DNA of 59,002 nucleotides from SOKG01 sp964502665 (GTDB lineage: Bacteria; Chloroflexota; Dehalococcoidia; SZUA-161): positions 1 to 59,002 of the forward strand of contig CAZCXP010000001.1 in NCBI GenBank assembly GCA_964502665.1. Reading direction: 5' to 3'. Positions 1 through 8,346 of the stretch are shown piece after piece. The stretch's first letter is position 1, and each line of letters opens with the position of its first letter. The position numbers and the translations under genes are program-made. Below the pieces are notes generated by a model, which made no database searches, was not told the DNA's origin, and saw nothing but the letters and a program-made list of their open reading frames with translations.

Positions 1-1
1 C

Positions 2-55
2 ATCGAGACCGGCGCCATTCTGTTTGTCGGGCGCGTAGTGAACCCGAGTGCATAG
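2..55 (+). CDS. Serpin family protein, C-terminal end only
   Basis: The window opens inside a plus-strand reading frame ending at TAG 53-55. Its last residues read IETGAILFVGRVVNPSA, which matches the highly conserved serpin C-terminus (typically TGAILFMGRVVNP). Serpins are suicide inhibitors of serine or cysteine proteases and occur in some bacteria, including thermophilic and anaerobic lineages. Only 17 codons are visible, so the reactive-centre loop and any signal peptide lie outside the window. The call rests on this short but distinctive tail. Confidence 0.65.
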   Translation: METGAILFVGRVVNPSA

Positions 56-137
56 TCCGCCCATGCCTCCCCAGGGGCTGAATGGCCGGGAATGGATGCC
101 TCAGAGACTGGGCGCGTATCTGACAGTCATTAAGGAC

Positions 138-2114
138 CTAGCGGTCAATCTCGGCAACTACTGGCAGATGGTCAGAGGCGTTGCTCATGGGCACGCAAAT
201 GTCCGTTACCGTCAGGTCTGGCGACACCCATATGTAATCGATACGCTGGTTGGGATTCACTGAGGGCCAAGTGTACACCGGGGGCGGCTCTATTCTCGCC
301 ACCGCATCCACAAGGCCGGCCTGACGCAATAGCTCAATCTCAGGCGCATGCGGGTCAGCGTTCAGGTCTCCCGCTAACACCGTACGGCCGTCGCCACCCC
401 AGAAGTTGACAATCGCCCGTGATTGAAGCAGGCGAATACCTGTGTCCCCCTCGACGTGATGGAAGTGGGTAGCGATAACTTGTAGGCGATCGCCGTTGCC
501 CAAGTCCACAAGCGCCACAGTGAAGCCCCGCAATACTGGCAAATCGCGCGGCGGGAGGTCATAGTGAGCGTACTCCACGATAGGGTAGCGGCTGAGGATC
601 GCATTGCCCCAGAAAGGATCCGCTGTAGGTCCAAAAACATATGGCATATCCAGCCGCTGTGACAGCCACGACACCATATCGAGTCGGCCATTGATTACCC
701 AGCCCCGGGATACTTCTTGTAGCGCGACGATGTCAGGATCGCACTCTTCAATAGTCAAGGCGATAGCTTCCATGTCCAGACGTCCCTCCGTGTTGAAACC
801 ATTGTGCACATTATAGGTGACGACACGTACCGGGAAGCCTTCACCGGAGACCGCCGTCGGTGCCCGCCAGGTGATTACCCCCGCCAGGGGCACCACTAAG
901 AGTGGCAGTATTACCACTACTACCAGCCATGCTCTCGGGCCGATGCTTGGCACTTCGGCGCGGCCGATTGAGCAACGCAAGGCGCAGACTGCCATCACAA
1001 AGCCAGCGACGGGCTCTAAGGTGGTGTTGCTGTAGGGAAGACTAAAATAGTAGCCAAGATAGTATGCCATCAGGAACACAAGCAACAGGACCATGCCCAC
1101 GGCACTGGCTATGGCAACGCCGACGAAGCCTGTCTTCGGGATACTGCTTCTGGCACCAGGGAAGGCCAGTGTTATCAGCAGTGAGGAGAAAAGCTGCCCC
1201 AGGAGGAGAAGCATAGCGGTCAGCACCGCCCCTTCAGGGTACGATATTGCCAGGGTGGCAACCAGGCCAACGCCTGAGACAAGAGCTAGAGGCCACAGGT
1301 TCCTGGATGGTCTGCTCAGCAGCCACACCGCAGCTACCAGCCCCGCAAGATCGGCGAGCAGCGTCCAGCCGAAAGCCGTTGGCAGCGGCCATTCAGTTAG
1401 TGCCGCCAGACGCGCCACATTCTGGAGAACTACCACCTGCAGGAACAGAAAGGGCCCTATGGCCACCAGGCCAACGGCGTTCACGAAGCGGTTCCTGTTA
1501 GCCTGGCCGCCTTCACGGGCAACATCCACGTTCCTCGCAGATATGAACCCTGCCAGCAGTATCCATTGAGCCAGTACCAGCAGCAGCGTCAGCAGCAGGG
1601 GCAGTAGGCCCGACTGCCAGCTTATGTCATAACTGTGGAAGGCACCATGCAGGGTAGTATCCAGAATCAGCCCCAGGAGCAACCCCAGAACGAAACGCCT
1701 GATGACTGCGCCGCCAGAGGCCCTTCGGTTCAGCAGATAGGCGGGCACGAAAAGGAAGAGGAGAACCATACCCCCCATTGCGAGGCTCAAACCCACCATA
1801 GGCTCGGCAGCCCAGACCTGCATGAGCAAGCGCAGCAGCCCCAGTCCGCCGGCAGCAGCGATTATCAGACAACGGCTGCCCAAGAATCGTTGAAGTCCCA
1901 CCGCAAAGAAGGAGGTGAGAAACAAGAGAACAGCAATTGCCCCGACCAGTTTCTCGTCCCACCCACTCGCATCAACCAGTCCCCACACCAGGCCAGGTAG
2001 GACCACTCTTAGCGCCTGGACCCCAAAAAGAACGGTTAGCGCCGGGAGGCCCAGCTCCGTCAGCAGACGCTGAGCAGCCAGCGATTCGACAAGCGCGGAG
2101 ACTCTGTTGTACAT
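138..2114 (-). CDS. Membrane-anchored endonuclease/exonuclease/phosphatase family protein
   Basis: A 658-residue protein in two parts. Residues about 10-420 are strongly hydrophobic, with roughly ten predicted membrane segments. Residues about 430-658 form an endonuclease/exonuclease/phosphatase (DNase I-like) domain. The catalytic signatures are visible: TYNVHNG, DIVALQEVSRG, a histidine in ATHFHHVEGD, AGDLNADPHAPE, RIDYIWVS and the terminal SNASDHLPV. The family hydrolyses phosphodiester or phosphoester bonds in nucleic acids or lipid head groups. The membrane domain puts the enzyme at the cell envelope, so a lipid or cell-surface substrate is possible, but the sequence does not decide. It lies 215 bp downstream of the HgdB-like gene on the same strand and is probably a separate unit. 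The ATG at 2114 has only a weak ribosome binding site. Confidence 0.85.
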   Translation of the reverse strand: MYNRVSALVESLAAQRLLTELGLPALTVLFGVQALRVVLPGLVWGLVDASGWDEKLVGAIAVLLFLTSFFAVGLQRFLGSRCLIIAAAGGLGLLRLLMQVWAAEPMVGLSLAMGGMVLLFLFVPAYLLNRRASGGAVIRRFVLGLLLGLILDTTLHGAFHSYDISWQSGLLPLLLTLLLVLAQWILLAGFISARNVDVAREGGQANRNRFVNAVGLVAIGPFLFLQVVVLQNVARLAALTEWPLPTAFGWTLLADLAGLVAAVWLLSRPSRNLWPLALVSGVGLVATLAISYPEGAVLTAMLLLLGQLFSSLLITLAFPGARSSIPKTGFVGVAIASAVGMVLLLVFLMAYYLGYYFSLPYSNTTLEPVAGFVMAVCALRCSIGRAEVPSIGPRAWLVVVVILPLLVVPLAGVITWRAPTAVSGEGFPVRVVTYNVHNGFNTEGRLDMEAIALTIEECDPDIVALQEVSRGWVINGRLDMVSWLSQRLDMPYVFGPTADPFWGNAILSRYPIVEYAHYDLPPRDLPVLRGFTVALVDLGNGDRLQVIATHFHHVEGDTGIRLLQSRAIVNFWGGDGRTVLAGDLNADPHAPEIELLRQAGLVDAVARIEPPPVYTWPSVNPNQRIDYIWVSPDLTVTDICVPMSNASDHLPVVAEIDR

Positions 2115-2329
2115 CTGTGATCATGCGGAACCATAACAGAATGCACCCGAGGGGTCAACGTCGCGAAAGGGAGTGTTTTGAGAGCGCTCGCCATCCCTAC
2201 GCGCTTACCTGGCTTGCCTTCGTCAGCAGAAAGTCTGAATCAGCGACCCCGATGGGGATCGGGGCATCCGATATCTAGGCTATTGGTGGGAGTGGGCACC
2301 TCCGGGCTCCAGAGACGCTGCCCCAGGGG

Positions 2330-3613
2330 CTAGCCAAGGTTCATTGCCCTGAAGAACTGAGCAAACTTGTCCTTCACCTCGTCCGTTGTGGTGTACCTCT
2401 TGTCAAAGAGGTCCAGCCCCAGGTCCAAGAAGGGGACTCCAAGGTCTCGGCATACCTCCCTCATAATACCTATGCTTGCGGCCCCATCCTTGTGGCCCAT
2501 ATGTGCCGGCCAGACGACACAATCTATCTTGTACTCTTTCACTACCCGCACTATATCCTTGGTGAGGTTATCTGCGGTACCACACACTTGCCTGACCATG
2601 GGAACGTCACACAAATTCCTCTTGGCCAGGCCTTGGAACATGCTTTCCTCGCTCGAGGTGTCAATCAGCGTGTAGGGGGCATAACCCGTCATGTCCATCA
2701 CGATACACGCTCCCCACTCCTCTCTTAGCCACTCGGTCAACTCAGGGAACCACACCGCGCGAACGTCAAACCAGAACAATCTTATCCTCTCATTGGGCAC
2801 GCTCCCCTTCCCCTCGCTGACCCGCTTCTCCGTTATATCGACGAGCCTCTGGAACCATTCAGTGCCCCTGGGTTCGCCAACCATGAAGTTTTGAGCCACA
2901 TTCCACGCCTGCGCTCCCTTGGCAGCGCTATGGGGACAGGGCACGGCTCGCCTCAGCTCATTGTATTCCGCCCACAACTCGTACTGCTTGTTAGACTCCG
3001 TGATGACATCACGCAGTCGGTCGACATCGAACGTGGCCCCGGTATGCTCTTCGAGGAACGCCACCATTCGCCGCAGTTCGCCAGCATGGAAATCTATGCC
3101 GCGATCGCTTTCAAGATAGGGCGGATCGGTGCAGAAAACCGGTATGTTGCGCCAATCCTTGTTGCGAATGATTGCCTGGTGAAGCATGATGGACCCATCG
3201 CAGGGGGAAAGCAGCCCGACGAAGGCAGTGGGCGGAGGCATGCGCCCTGCCGCTACGTTGCTGATCCCCAGCCTGATAAGCGTGCACATATCGGCACCGA
3301 GCCCAGCTCTCTCTGCTTCGTCGATTTCATCCAGAATATAAGGTTCCGAGGTCGGCAGGAACGGGATTTGCGAGATCGTGTACCACGGCAGGTCCAGGGC
3401 AACGAACAACTCCGGAGCGTTGGCGTAGGTGTTGGCGATGAATGGCTTGCCCTCCTCGGCGCACGCTATGATCCGCTCATAGCTCTCGACAATGGCCCTG
3501 ACCAGACTCGCAGTGAGTTGCCTTTCAGGGGATAGGCTTTCTTCAGGTCCCTGCAGCGCAAGCCGCAGGGCATCACGGTCCTGCTTGAAGCGTTCCAGAC
3601 CCTTCGTTGCCAT
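2330..3613 (-). CDS. HgdB-like 2-hydroxyacyl-CoA dehydratase D-family protein (possible double-cubane cluster protein)
   Basis: A 427-residue member of the 2-hydroxyglutaryl-CoA dehydratase D-component / BcrB-BcrC superfamily. It contains the SPCDG-type cysteine segment near residue 135 and a C-terminal WPAHMGHKDGAAS region, where this family binds an iron-sulfur cluster. True dehydratases need two different subunits (HgdA plus HgdB), but only one is present here. A single HgdB-type protein next to HgdC-type ATPases is also the arrangement of double-cubane cluster proteins, which reduce small molecules at very low potential. It is the last gene of the minus-strand corrinoid methyltransferase operon, 123 bp after the second activase. 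The substrate cannot be read from the sequence. Confidence 0.8.
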   Translation of the reverse strand: MATKGLERFKQDRDALRLALQGPEESLSPERQLTASLVRAIVESYERIIACAEEGKPFIANTYANAPELFVALDLPWYTISQIPFLPTSEPYILDEIDEAERAGLGADMCTLIRLGISNVAAGRMPPPTAFVGLLSPCDGSIMLHQAIIRNKDWRNIPVFCTDPPYLESDRGIDFHAGELRRMVAFLEEHTGATFDVDRLRDVITESNKQYELWAEYNELRRAVPCPHSAAKGAQAWNVAQNFMVGEPRGTEWFQRLVDITEKRVSEGKGSVPNERIRLFWFDVRAVWFPELTEWLREEWGACIVMDMTGYAPYTLIDTSSEESMFQGLAKRNLCDVPMVRQVCGTADNLTKDIVRVVKEYKIDCVVWPAHMGHKDGAASIGIMREVCRDLGVPFLDLGLDLFDKRYTTTDEVKDKFAQFFRAMNLG

Positions 3614-3736
3614 CGTCTATCTAGCTGGTCTCGCCCGACCTGGACTCCACGATGGGACAATCTTATTCTTATGCGCAGTGCAAGTCAACAAAGTGACGTG
3701 CTATGTAGGAGGTGGAAGAGGGGCGATCTGGGCATG

Positions 3737-4531
3737 CTAGGCGAGGCTGCGTAGCTTTCTAGCTTTGTCTGCAGCGAAAAGAGCCGCTCCGACGGCTCCG
3801 ATAATCTGGGGGTCTACCGGGAATTGAACAAGTGTTGCTTTGAGCGCTCGTTCAAGGCAGCTGACCACACCGATGTTCTTGGCAATGCCACCTGTAATAC
3901 CGATGTCCTTTTTGACTCCCAAGTTGCGTACTAAATGCAGAATGCGGCGCGCCGTAATATCGTTGATCCCCGCAGCGATGTCAGCGCTGTCCCTTCCTTC
4001 AAAAACGAGGTGCCTGATTTCGATTTCGGTCAGGACGCAGCAAGGCTCCTGCAGAACGACAGGGTCAGACGCCTCAAGCGATAAGGGGCCGAGTTGGGAG
4101 ACGTCAACGCCGAGGCTTTCCGCCATGAGTTCCAAGGCTCTCCCCGTCCCGGCGGCGCATTTCGTGTTCATACGAAAGTCCTTCACAAAACCGTTGTCGT
4201 CCACTCTTATCGCCTTGCAGTCCTGTCCCCCGCCGTCGATGATCGTCCTTATGGTGGGGACAGCCCACTTGGCGCCTCTCCCGTGGCATGATATCTCGCT
4301 GACATTGTCATCGGCGAAGGGCACGATGTTACGCCCGTAGCCCGTGCCCACGCAGTAGTGGATATCGTCATAGGAGAGATCAAGCTTCCTGAGCAGCTTA
4401 TCCATGACGTCAGTGGCTGAGCGGACGGCCTTTGCCCTCGATTCAATCATCTCAAATCCCGAGAGTTCGCCGTTTTCCATGACCACGGCTTTGGCGGTCA
4501 GAGCGCCAACATCACATCCAGCAACAATCAT
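3737..4531 (-). CDS. HgdC/BadF-type ATP-dependent activase, copy 2
   Basis: Acyl-CoA dehydratase activase of the ASKHA fold (BadF/BadG/BcrA/BcrD family). Such proteins use ATP hydrolysis to drive one electron from ferredoxin into an HgdB-type partner. Visible motifs are the phosphate-binding start MIVAGCDVGALTAKAVV, GTGYGRN, IDGGGQDCK and the cluster-ligand region KCAAGTGRALELMA, with a second cysteine pair near CCVLTE. The ATG at 4531 is preferred: it follows an AAGAAGGGA ribosome binding site and the domain begins there. An in-frame ATG at 4615 would add 28 unrelated residues and overlap the previous gene. The gene lies between another activase and the HgdB-like gene, its likely redox partner. 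Confidence 0.87.
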   Translation of the reverse strand: MIVAGCDVGALTAKAVVMENGELSGFEMIESRAKAVRSATDVMDKLLRKLDLSYDDIHYCVGTGYGRNIVPFADDNVSEISCHGRGAKWAVPTIRTIIDGGGQDCKAIRVDDNGFVKDFRMNTKCAAGTGRALELMAESLGVDVSQLGPLSLEASDPVVLQEPCCVLTEIEIRHLVFEGRDSADIAAGINDITARRILHLVRNLGVKKDIGITGGIAKNIGVVSCLERALKATLVQFPVDPQIIGAVGAALFAADKARKLRSLA

Positions 4532-4565
4532 TCCCTTCTTGTCCTCAACCAGGAGTGTGAAGACC

Positions 4566-5378
4566 TCAGCCTGCAGGACTCTGAAGACCCCGTTGTGACG
4601 CGGACTCTCTTTCATCCTTGGCTATGAGCGCGGCGCCCAGGGCTCCAAGAACCTGAGGGTCGGCTCCCAGACTGGCAAACTTCAGTCCCAGTTTTTTTTC
4701 AAGATCTCTCACCACGATGCTATTCTTGGCCACGCCACCTACCATCGCCACCTCTTCGTTTACATCTATTCGCTTGACAAGACCCACTATCTTGGCAGCT
4801 ACGGCGGAGGCAGTGCCAGCAAAGATATCGAAGCGATCGTAGCCATCGTTGATATGAGAGATCACCTCGCTCTCAGCAAATATTACACATTGGTTTGTTA
4901 TGGGGACAGGATTCTTCGAGCCAAGCGAAGCCCGACTCAACTCTTCGACCGGCATCTCCAGGGCCTTCGCCATGACCTCGATGAACTTCCCTGTTCCAGC
5001 GGCACACTTGTCGGTGATAGCGGACGCTGATATCCTTCCGTTGTCGTCGATATTGAAGGCGGCAAAACTGTGCCCGCCGACGTCGATGACCGTTCTTATC
5101 TTGGGATTGAGTTCCCTAACAGCTCTGTGAAGGCAAATCATATCTGGGATTACTCCATCGGCATAGGGAACGGCTTTCTTGCCAAACCCGGTGGCCAGGC
5201 AACGGTCTATCTGTTCCCGCGATAGGCCGACCTCAGCCAGTGCCTTATCCATTACCTCAACTGCTGCTTCCCTGGGGTGGTTCTTGTAAGGAAGTATTTC
5301 AAATGCAAGGATATCACTATTCTGAATGACGGCTGCCTTTGCCGAGACAATTCCCAAATCACACCCAGCGTATATCAA
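4566..5378 (-). CDS. HgdC/BadF-type ATP-dependent activase, copy 1
   Basis: A 270-residue paralogue of the next gene. It starts with MIYAGCDLGIVSAKAAV and carries ATGFGKKA, VIDVGGHS and KCAAGTGKFIEVMAKALE, the conserved cysteine between two nucleotide-binding halves. A second conserved cysteine lies in NQCVIFAESEV, as in the homodimeric [4Fe-4S] activases. The family fires electrons into HgdB-type enzymes at the cost of ATP. Two neighbouring paralogues may form a heterodimer or serve different acceptors; this is inference. The frame is intact with no disruption. Confidence 0.87.
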   Translation of the reverse strand: MIYAGCDLGIVSAKAAVIQNSDILAFEILPYKNHPREAAVEVMDKALAEVGLSREQIDRCLATGFGKKAVPYADGVIPDMICLHRAVRELNPKIRTVIDVGGHSFAAFNIDDNGRISASAITDKCAAGTGKFIEVMAKALEMPVEELSRASLGSKNPVPITNQCVIFAESEVISHINDGYDRFDIFAGTASAVAAKIVGLVKRIDVNEEVAMVGGVAKNSIVVRDLEKKLGLKFASLGADPQVLGALGAALIAKDERESASQRGLQSPAG

Positions 5379-5510
5379 CTTTGATGACTCCTCTGTCCCA
5401 TACTATAAACCCTTGTCTACCCCTTTTGAACCGCCCTGATGCACCGCCGACAAAGACCCAGGCAACAGGGTTAATAATAAGACTAAGTTTGCGGTTGTGA
5501 ACGTTTCTTC

Positions 5511-5726
5511 CTAATGCGGACATCGAGGTAGTGAGTAATTAGGCCAATACGTAACAGCCAAGCGTAGTTCCCAGGCCAGACCATCACCCCTTATCTGGGC
5601 TCCGTAGTATCTGGGCATCTGACTGAAATATCCCAGCGACGCAACGATTCTCTGCAGCAGACTACCCGGTACTACCACCCCATCACCACCGGCTCCGACA
5701 ATGCTAATTGTTAGGTTTCTCTTCAC
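5511..5726 (-). pseudogene. Remnant of a 2-oxoacid:ferredoxin oxidoreductase gamma subunit (N-terminal part)
   Basis: A 71-codon frame starting at GTG 5726. Its sequence ISIVGAGGDGVVVPGSLL, followed by SLGYFSQMPRYYGAQIRGD, matches the first 55 or so residues of KorC/PorC/IorB-type gamma subunits, where GxGGqG and YGxxxRGG are diagnostic. Full-length members have about 180 residues. Here the similarity stops after IRGDGLAWELRLA and the frame soon closes, so the gene is truncated. It is placed as if translationally coupled: an AGGGA site overlaps the stop codon of the upstream RACo-like gene. It could be a decayed gene or a small protein kept for another role. Confidence 0.55.
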
Positions 5727-5733
5727 AGTGTCC

Positions 5734-7683
5734 CTACCATAGATTGTCTTTGGGAAAATCCAGGTGCTCGACAAAGTACTCATCGAAGTCGAGGCGTGAG
5801 GACAGCTCAACGTGCTCGATGAAATCGGAAAGGTTATTGGCCATCTGCCAGTAGTTCTTGGATAAGAGAATCATTGATGCACCCATGCTGGCAGCGTTAC
5901 CCAGCGATGCGACAATGCCCGGATCGAATTTGGGGATAAGGCCAATACGTATGGCACTCAGAGGCTCAACGTAATTCCCGAGCGCGCCGGCGAGATACAC
6001 ATGGGCAATGTCGTCAGTCCTTATGCCCATCTCGTCCATGAGGAGGCTTACGCCGGCGGCGATGGCTCCCTTTGCCAGCTGTAGTTCTCGGACGTCTTTT
6101 TGCGTCAGATAGATCGGCTTCCCGGTGTAGCTTTCCTCAGAGGATGCAACCAGGAAGTCATACCCCCATGCACGCTTGGTCATTCTTGAATTCAGGCTGT
6201 CGGGCGCGCTTCTCCGACGGCGACAAATGAGGCCCTCGTGGTTGATGCTGCCAGAGTGCAGGAGCACTGCCACCAGGTCCACCAATCCGCTGCCGCAGAG
6301 CCCCTTGGGTTTGATATTCCCGATAATCTGATAGTGCAACTCGCTGTCTTCGAGGTAGACGCCCTCGATTGCTCCGGCCTTGGCGATCATTCCATGGGAA
6401 ATTGCAGCACCCTCCAGGGCAGGCCCAGCCGCGGCCGAACAAGTCATCAACCTCCTGCGATTGCCAAGAAAGATCTCGCCGTTGGCGCCGAGGTCCAACC
6501 CCAATATGATCTCATCTTCCTGTTCTGAGGCACCGGAGGCCAGGATGACGCTGATCAAGTCCCCACCTATGTAGCCGGATTTGGTGGGTGTAACATATAA
6601 CAAGGCCTCAGGGTGCAACACGAGCCCCACGTCCTTTGCTTTCACAATCAGCCCGTCAGTCAAAACGGGCGAGAAAGGGGCTTCGGCGATCGCCGAAGGA
6701 TCGAGGGTCAGCAGGAAGTGCTGCATTGTGGTGTTGCCCGCGGCCACGGCAATGAAGATGTCGGCGGGCTTGAGGTCAGCCGCTTTTAAGAGGCGTGTGG
6801 TGATACGGTTCAAATCCCTGACAATGAGGTTATGGAAGCTCTCCAGACCGTGCTCGTGCTCTTTTACGTACTGAAGACGACTAATCACGTTTGAGCCATA
6901 TCTCATTTGGCTGTTGAGGCAGGAGACGGCGACGGCTTCACTGCCATCAACCAGATTAATGAGCTTGCCCACTACGGTGCATGTCCCGATATCGAAGACC
7001 AACCCGTAATAGCAATCCACCTCCTCCTGCTCCTGCCAGGCCAGCAAGCAGTTATCGTGGAGCACTGCCGCTCCACTGAACTCGGTTTCCCGCAGCATCT
7101 GGGGTAACGTTTGCAAACAGTGAAGGGAGGCCTTCAGGTCTTGGTATTCGGGAACCAGCACCAGTTTGACCCGGTCCAAGTCGGAAATCCCCTCATCTTG
7201 AAAGTCGGGAGGCAAAGTGATTAGCCGCTTCGTCACAAGCGGCTGGGGATGTACAAGTGGACGATGGCCGGTTTTGAGAATCTGGTAATATTCTATGTCG
7301 AATTCCGCTTCATCTGTGGAGATCACCAAATCCTTATCAACCGTGGTGCGGCAAGCGAGGCGTATCCCTTGCTCCAGCTCCTCTTCATCAAGCAGTTGTT
7401 CCTCTATTTCTGATGGGGGACCCACCGAAGAGAGGACTTTGACCTTGCATTTGCCACACTTGCCCAATCCCCCGCACTCCCCCCCCAGTTCTATGTCTTC
7501 TTCTTGCAGTGCCTCCGAGATCGTCTCTCCCTCGCGAACCCTCAACCAGAGGTCATCGGGTAGAACGTTCAACCAGACGTATCCCGTCTTGGTTTTTCGG
7601 TAGTGAGTAGCGCCTATCGGGCGTCTTCTCTTCGCGAGTTTGTCATCTCTAGGCTCTCCGGTGTAGGCCTCTTCCATCTTCAC
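5734..7683 (-). CDS. RACo/RamA-like reductive activator of corrinoid proteins (2Fe-2S plus ASKHA domain, DUF4445)
   Basis: A 649-residue protein of the COG3894 type. Residues about 40-115 form a plant-type [2Fe-2S] ferredoxin domain with the cysteine pattern CGGLGKCGKCKV and a later LACRT. A linker follows, then an ATP-binding ASKHA domain starting near YGLVFDIGTCTVVGKL. It also has conserved segments such as GNTTMQHFLL, LGLDLGANGEIF and AGALGNYVEP. These enzymes use ATP to rescue inactive Co(II) corrinoid proteins by reduction to Co(I). Its position downstream of the corrinoid protein and two MttB methyltransferases fits that role. A good ribosome binding site (AAGGAG) precedes ATG 7683. Confidence 0.9.
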   Translation of the reverse strand: MKMEEAYTGEPRDDKLAKRRRPIGATHYRKTKTGYVWLNVLPDDLWLRVREGETISEALQEEDIELGGECGGLGKCGKCKVKVLSSVGPPSEIEEQLLDEEELEQGIRLACRTTVDKDLVISTDEAEFDIEYYQILKTGHRPLVHPQPLVTKRLITLPPDFQDEGISDLDRVKLVLVPEYQDLKASLHCLQTLPQMLRETEFSGAAVLHDNCLLAWQEQEEVDCYYGLVFDIGTCTVVGKLINLVDGSEAVAVSCLNSQMRYGSNVISRLQYVKEHEHGLESFHNLIVRDLNRITTRLLKAADLKPADIFIAVAAGNTTMQHFLLTLDPSAIAEAPFSPVLTDGLIVKAKDVGLVLHPEALLYVTPTKSGYIGGDLISVILASGASEQEDEIILGLDLGANGEIFLGNRRRLMTCSAAAGPALEGAAISHGMIAKAGAIEGVYLEDSELHYQIIGNIKPKGLCGSGLVDLVAVLLHSGSINHEGLICRRRRSAPDSLNSRMTKRAWGYDFLVASSEESYTGKPIYLTQKDVRELQLAKGAIAAGVSLLMDEMGIRTDDIAHVYLAGALGNYVEPLSAIRIGLIPKFDPGIVASLGNAASMGASMILLSKNYWQMANNLSDFIEHVELSSRLDFDEYFVEHLDFPKDNLW

Positions 7684-7748
7684 TGCTCCTTATAGTGCCA
7701 GATCTCAGTGAAAGTACCCTCTCAGGCATTCCGCATATAAATTATCCC

Positions 7749-8339
7749 TCAAAGCAACTGGATGAGCGCCTTTTCCAGATGCGAGTAATCTGCATCACTA
7801 ATGGCGAGAGAGAGTTCCAAGAAATCGGCCAGTTGACAGGCCTGAGACGTAAAGTCTGGGTCAGTGGGCTGCCTCACGTATAGCAGTTTCTGATAATGCT
7901 CAAAATAACACTTCCGCATTTCTGCGTCGTCTAGCTCCAGCGGCTTAATGCAATACTCTCTGAAGTTAAGGAGCAGGTCTTTTTCCAGAAAGTAGGTGCC
8001 AGCCGTTTCGTCCATGAATTGCCGGAACCGCTCGGAGCCGAGAAGCATTTCATAGCAACTGTGTCCGGGCACCTTCTTGATCCCATGACGCTGGCAGAAG
8101 TCGCCGATGTCGGGGAAACATTCTCCATAAAGGCATATGATGAGTTCATCTTTTCTCTGGGCGGCGGTTACTCTTCTCAGCAGGTGCTTCTCCAGCTTCT
8201 GCGGCCTCGTGTGCAGAACGGGTGGTAAATAGGTCACGCGCAGATTTGGGTATCTCTTGGCCAAGCGAAGATGCTCAATAGCTGGTTTGAACACTTCGCA
8301 AGCAATGATTCGTGTGATCCTTCCTGTTTTGGTCGTCAT
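7749..8339 (-). CDS. DUF1638 domain protein of corrinoid methyltransferase clusters
   Basis: A 196-residue protein with the DUF1638 pattern: IIACEVFKPAIEHL near the N-terminus, LPPVLHTRPQKLEKHL, IICLYGECFPDI and a histidine/cysteine pair in VPGHSCYEMLLG. Members are recurrent neighbours of MttB and RamA-like genes in anaerobes, and the conserved cysteines and histidines suggest metal or corrinoid handling. The biochemical function is unknown. It begins 8 bp after the preceding mttB-type gene and is clearly in the same operon. Confidence 0.85.
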   Translation of the reverse strand: MTTKTGRITRIIACEVFKPAIEHLRLAKRYPNLRVTYLPPVLHTRPQKLEKHLLRRVTAAQRKDELIICLYGECFPDIGDFCQRHGIKKVPGHSCYEMLLGSERFRQFMDETAGTYFLEKDLLLNFREYCIKPLELDDAEMRKCYFEHYQKLLYVRQPTDPDFTSQACQLADFLELSLAISDADYSHLEKALIQLL

Positions 8340-8346
8340 TTTGCTG

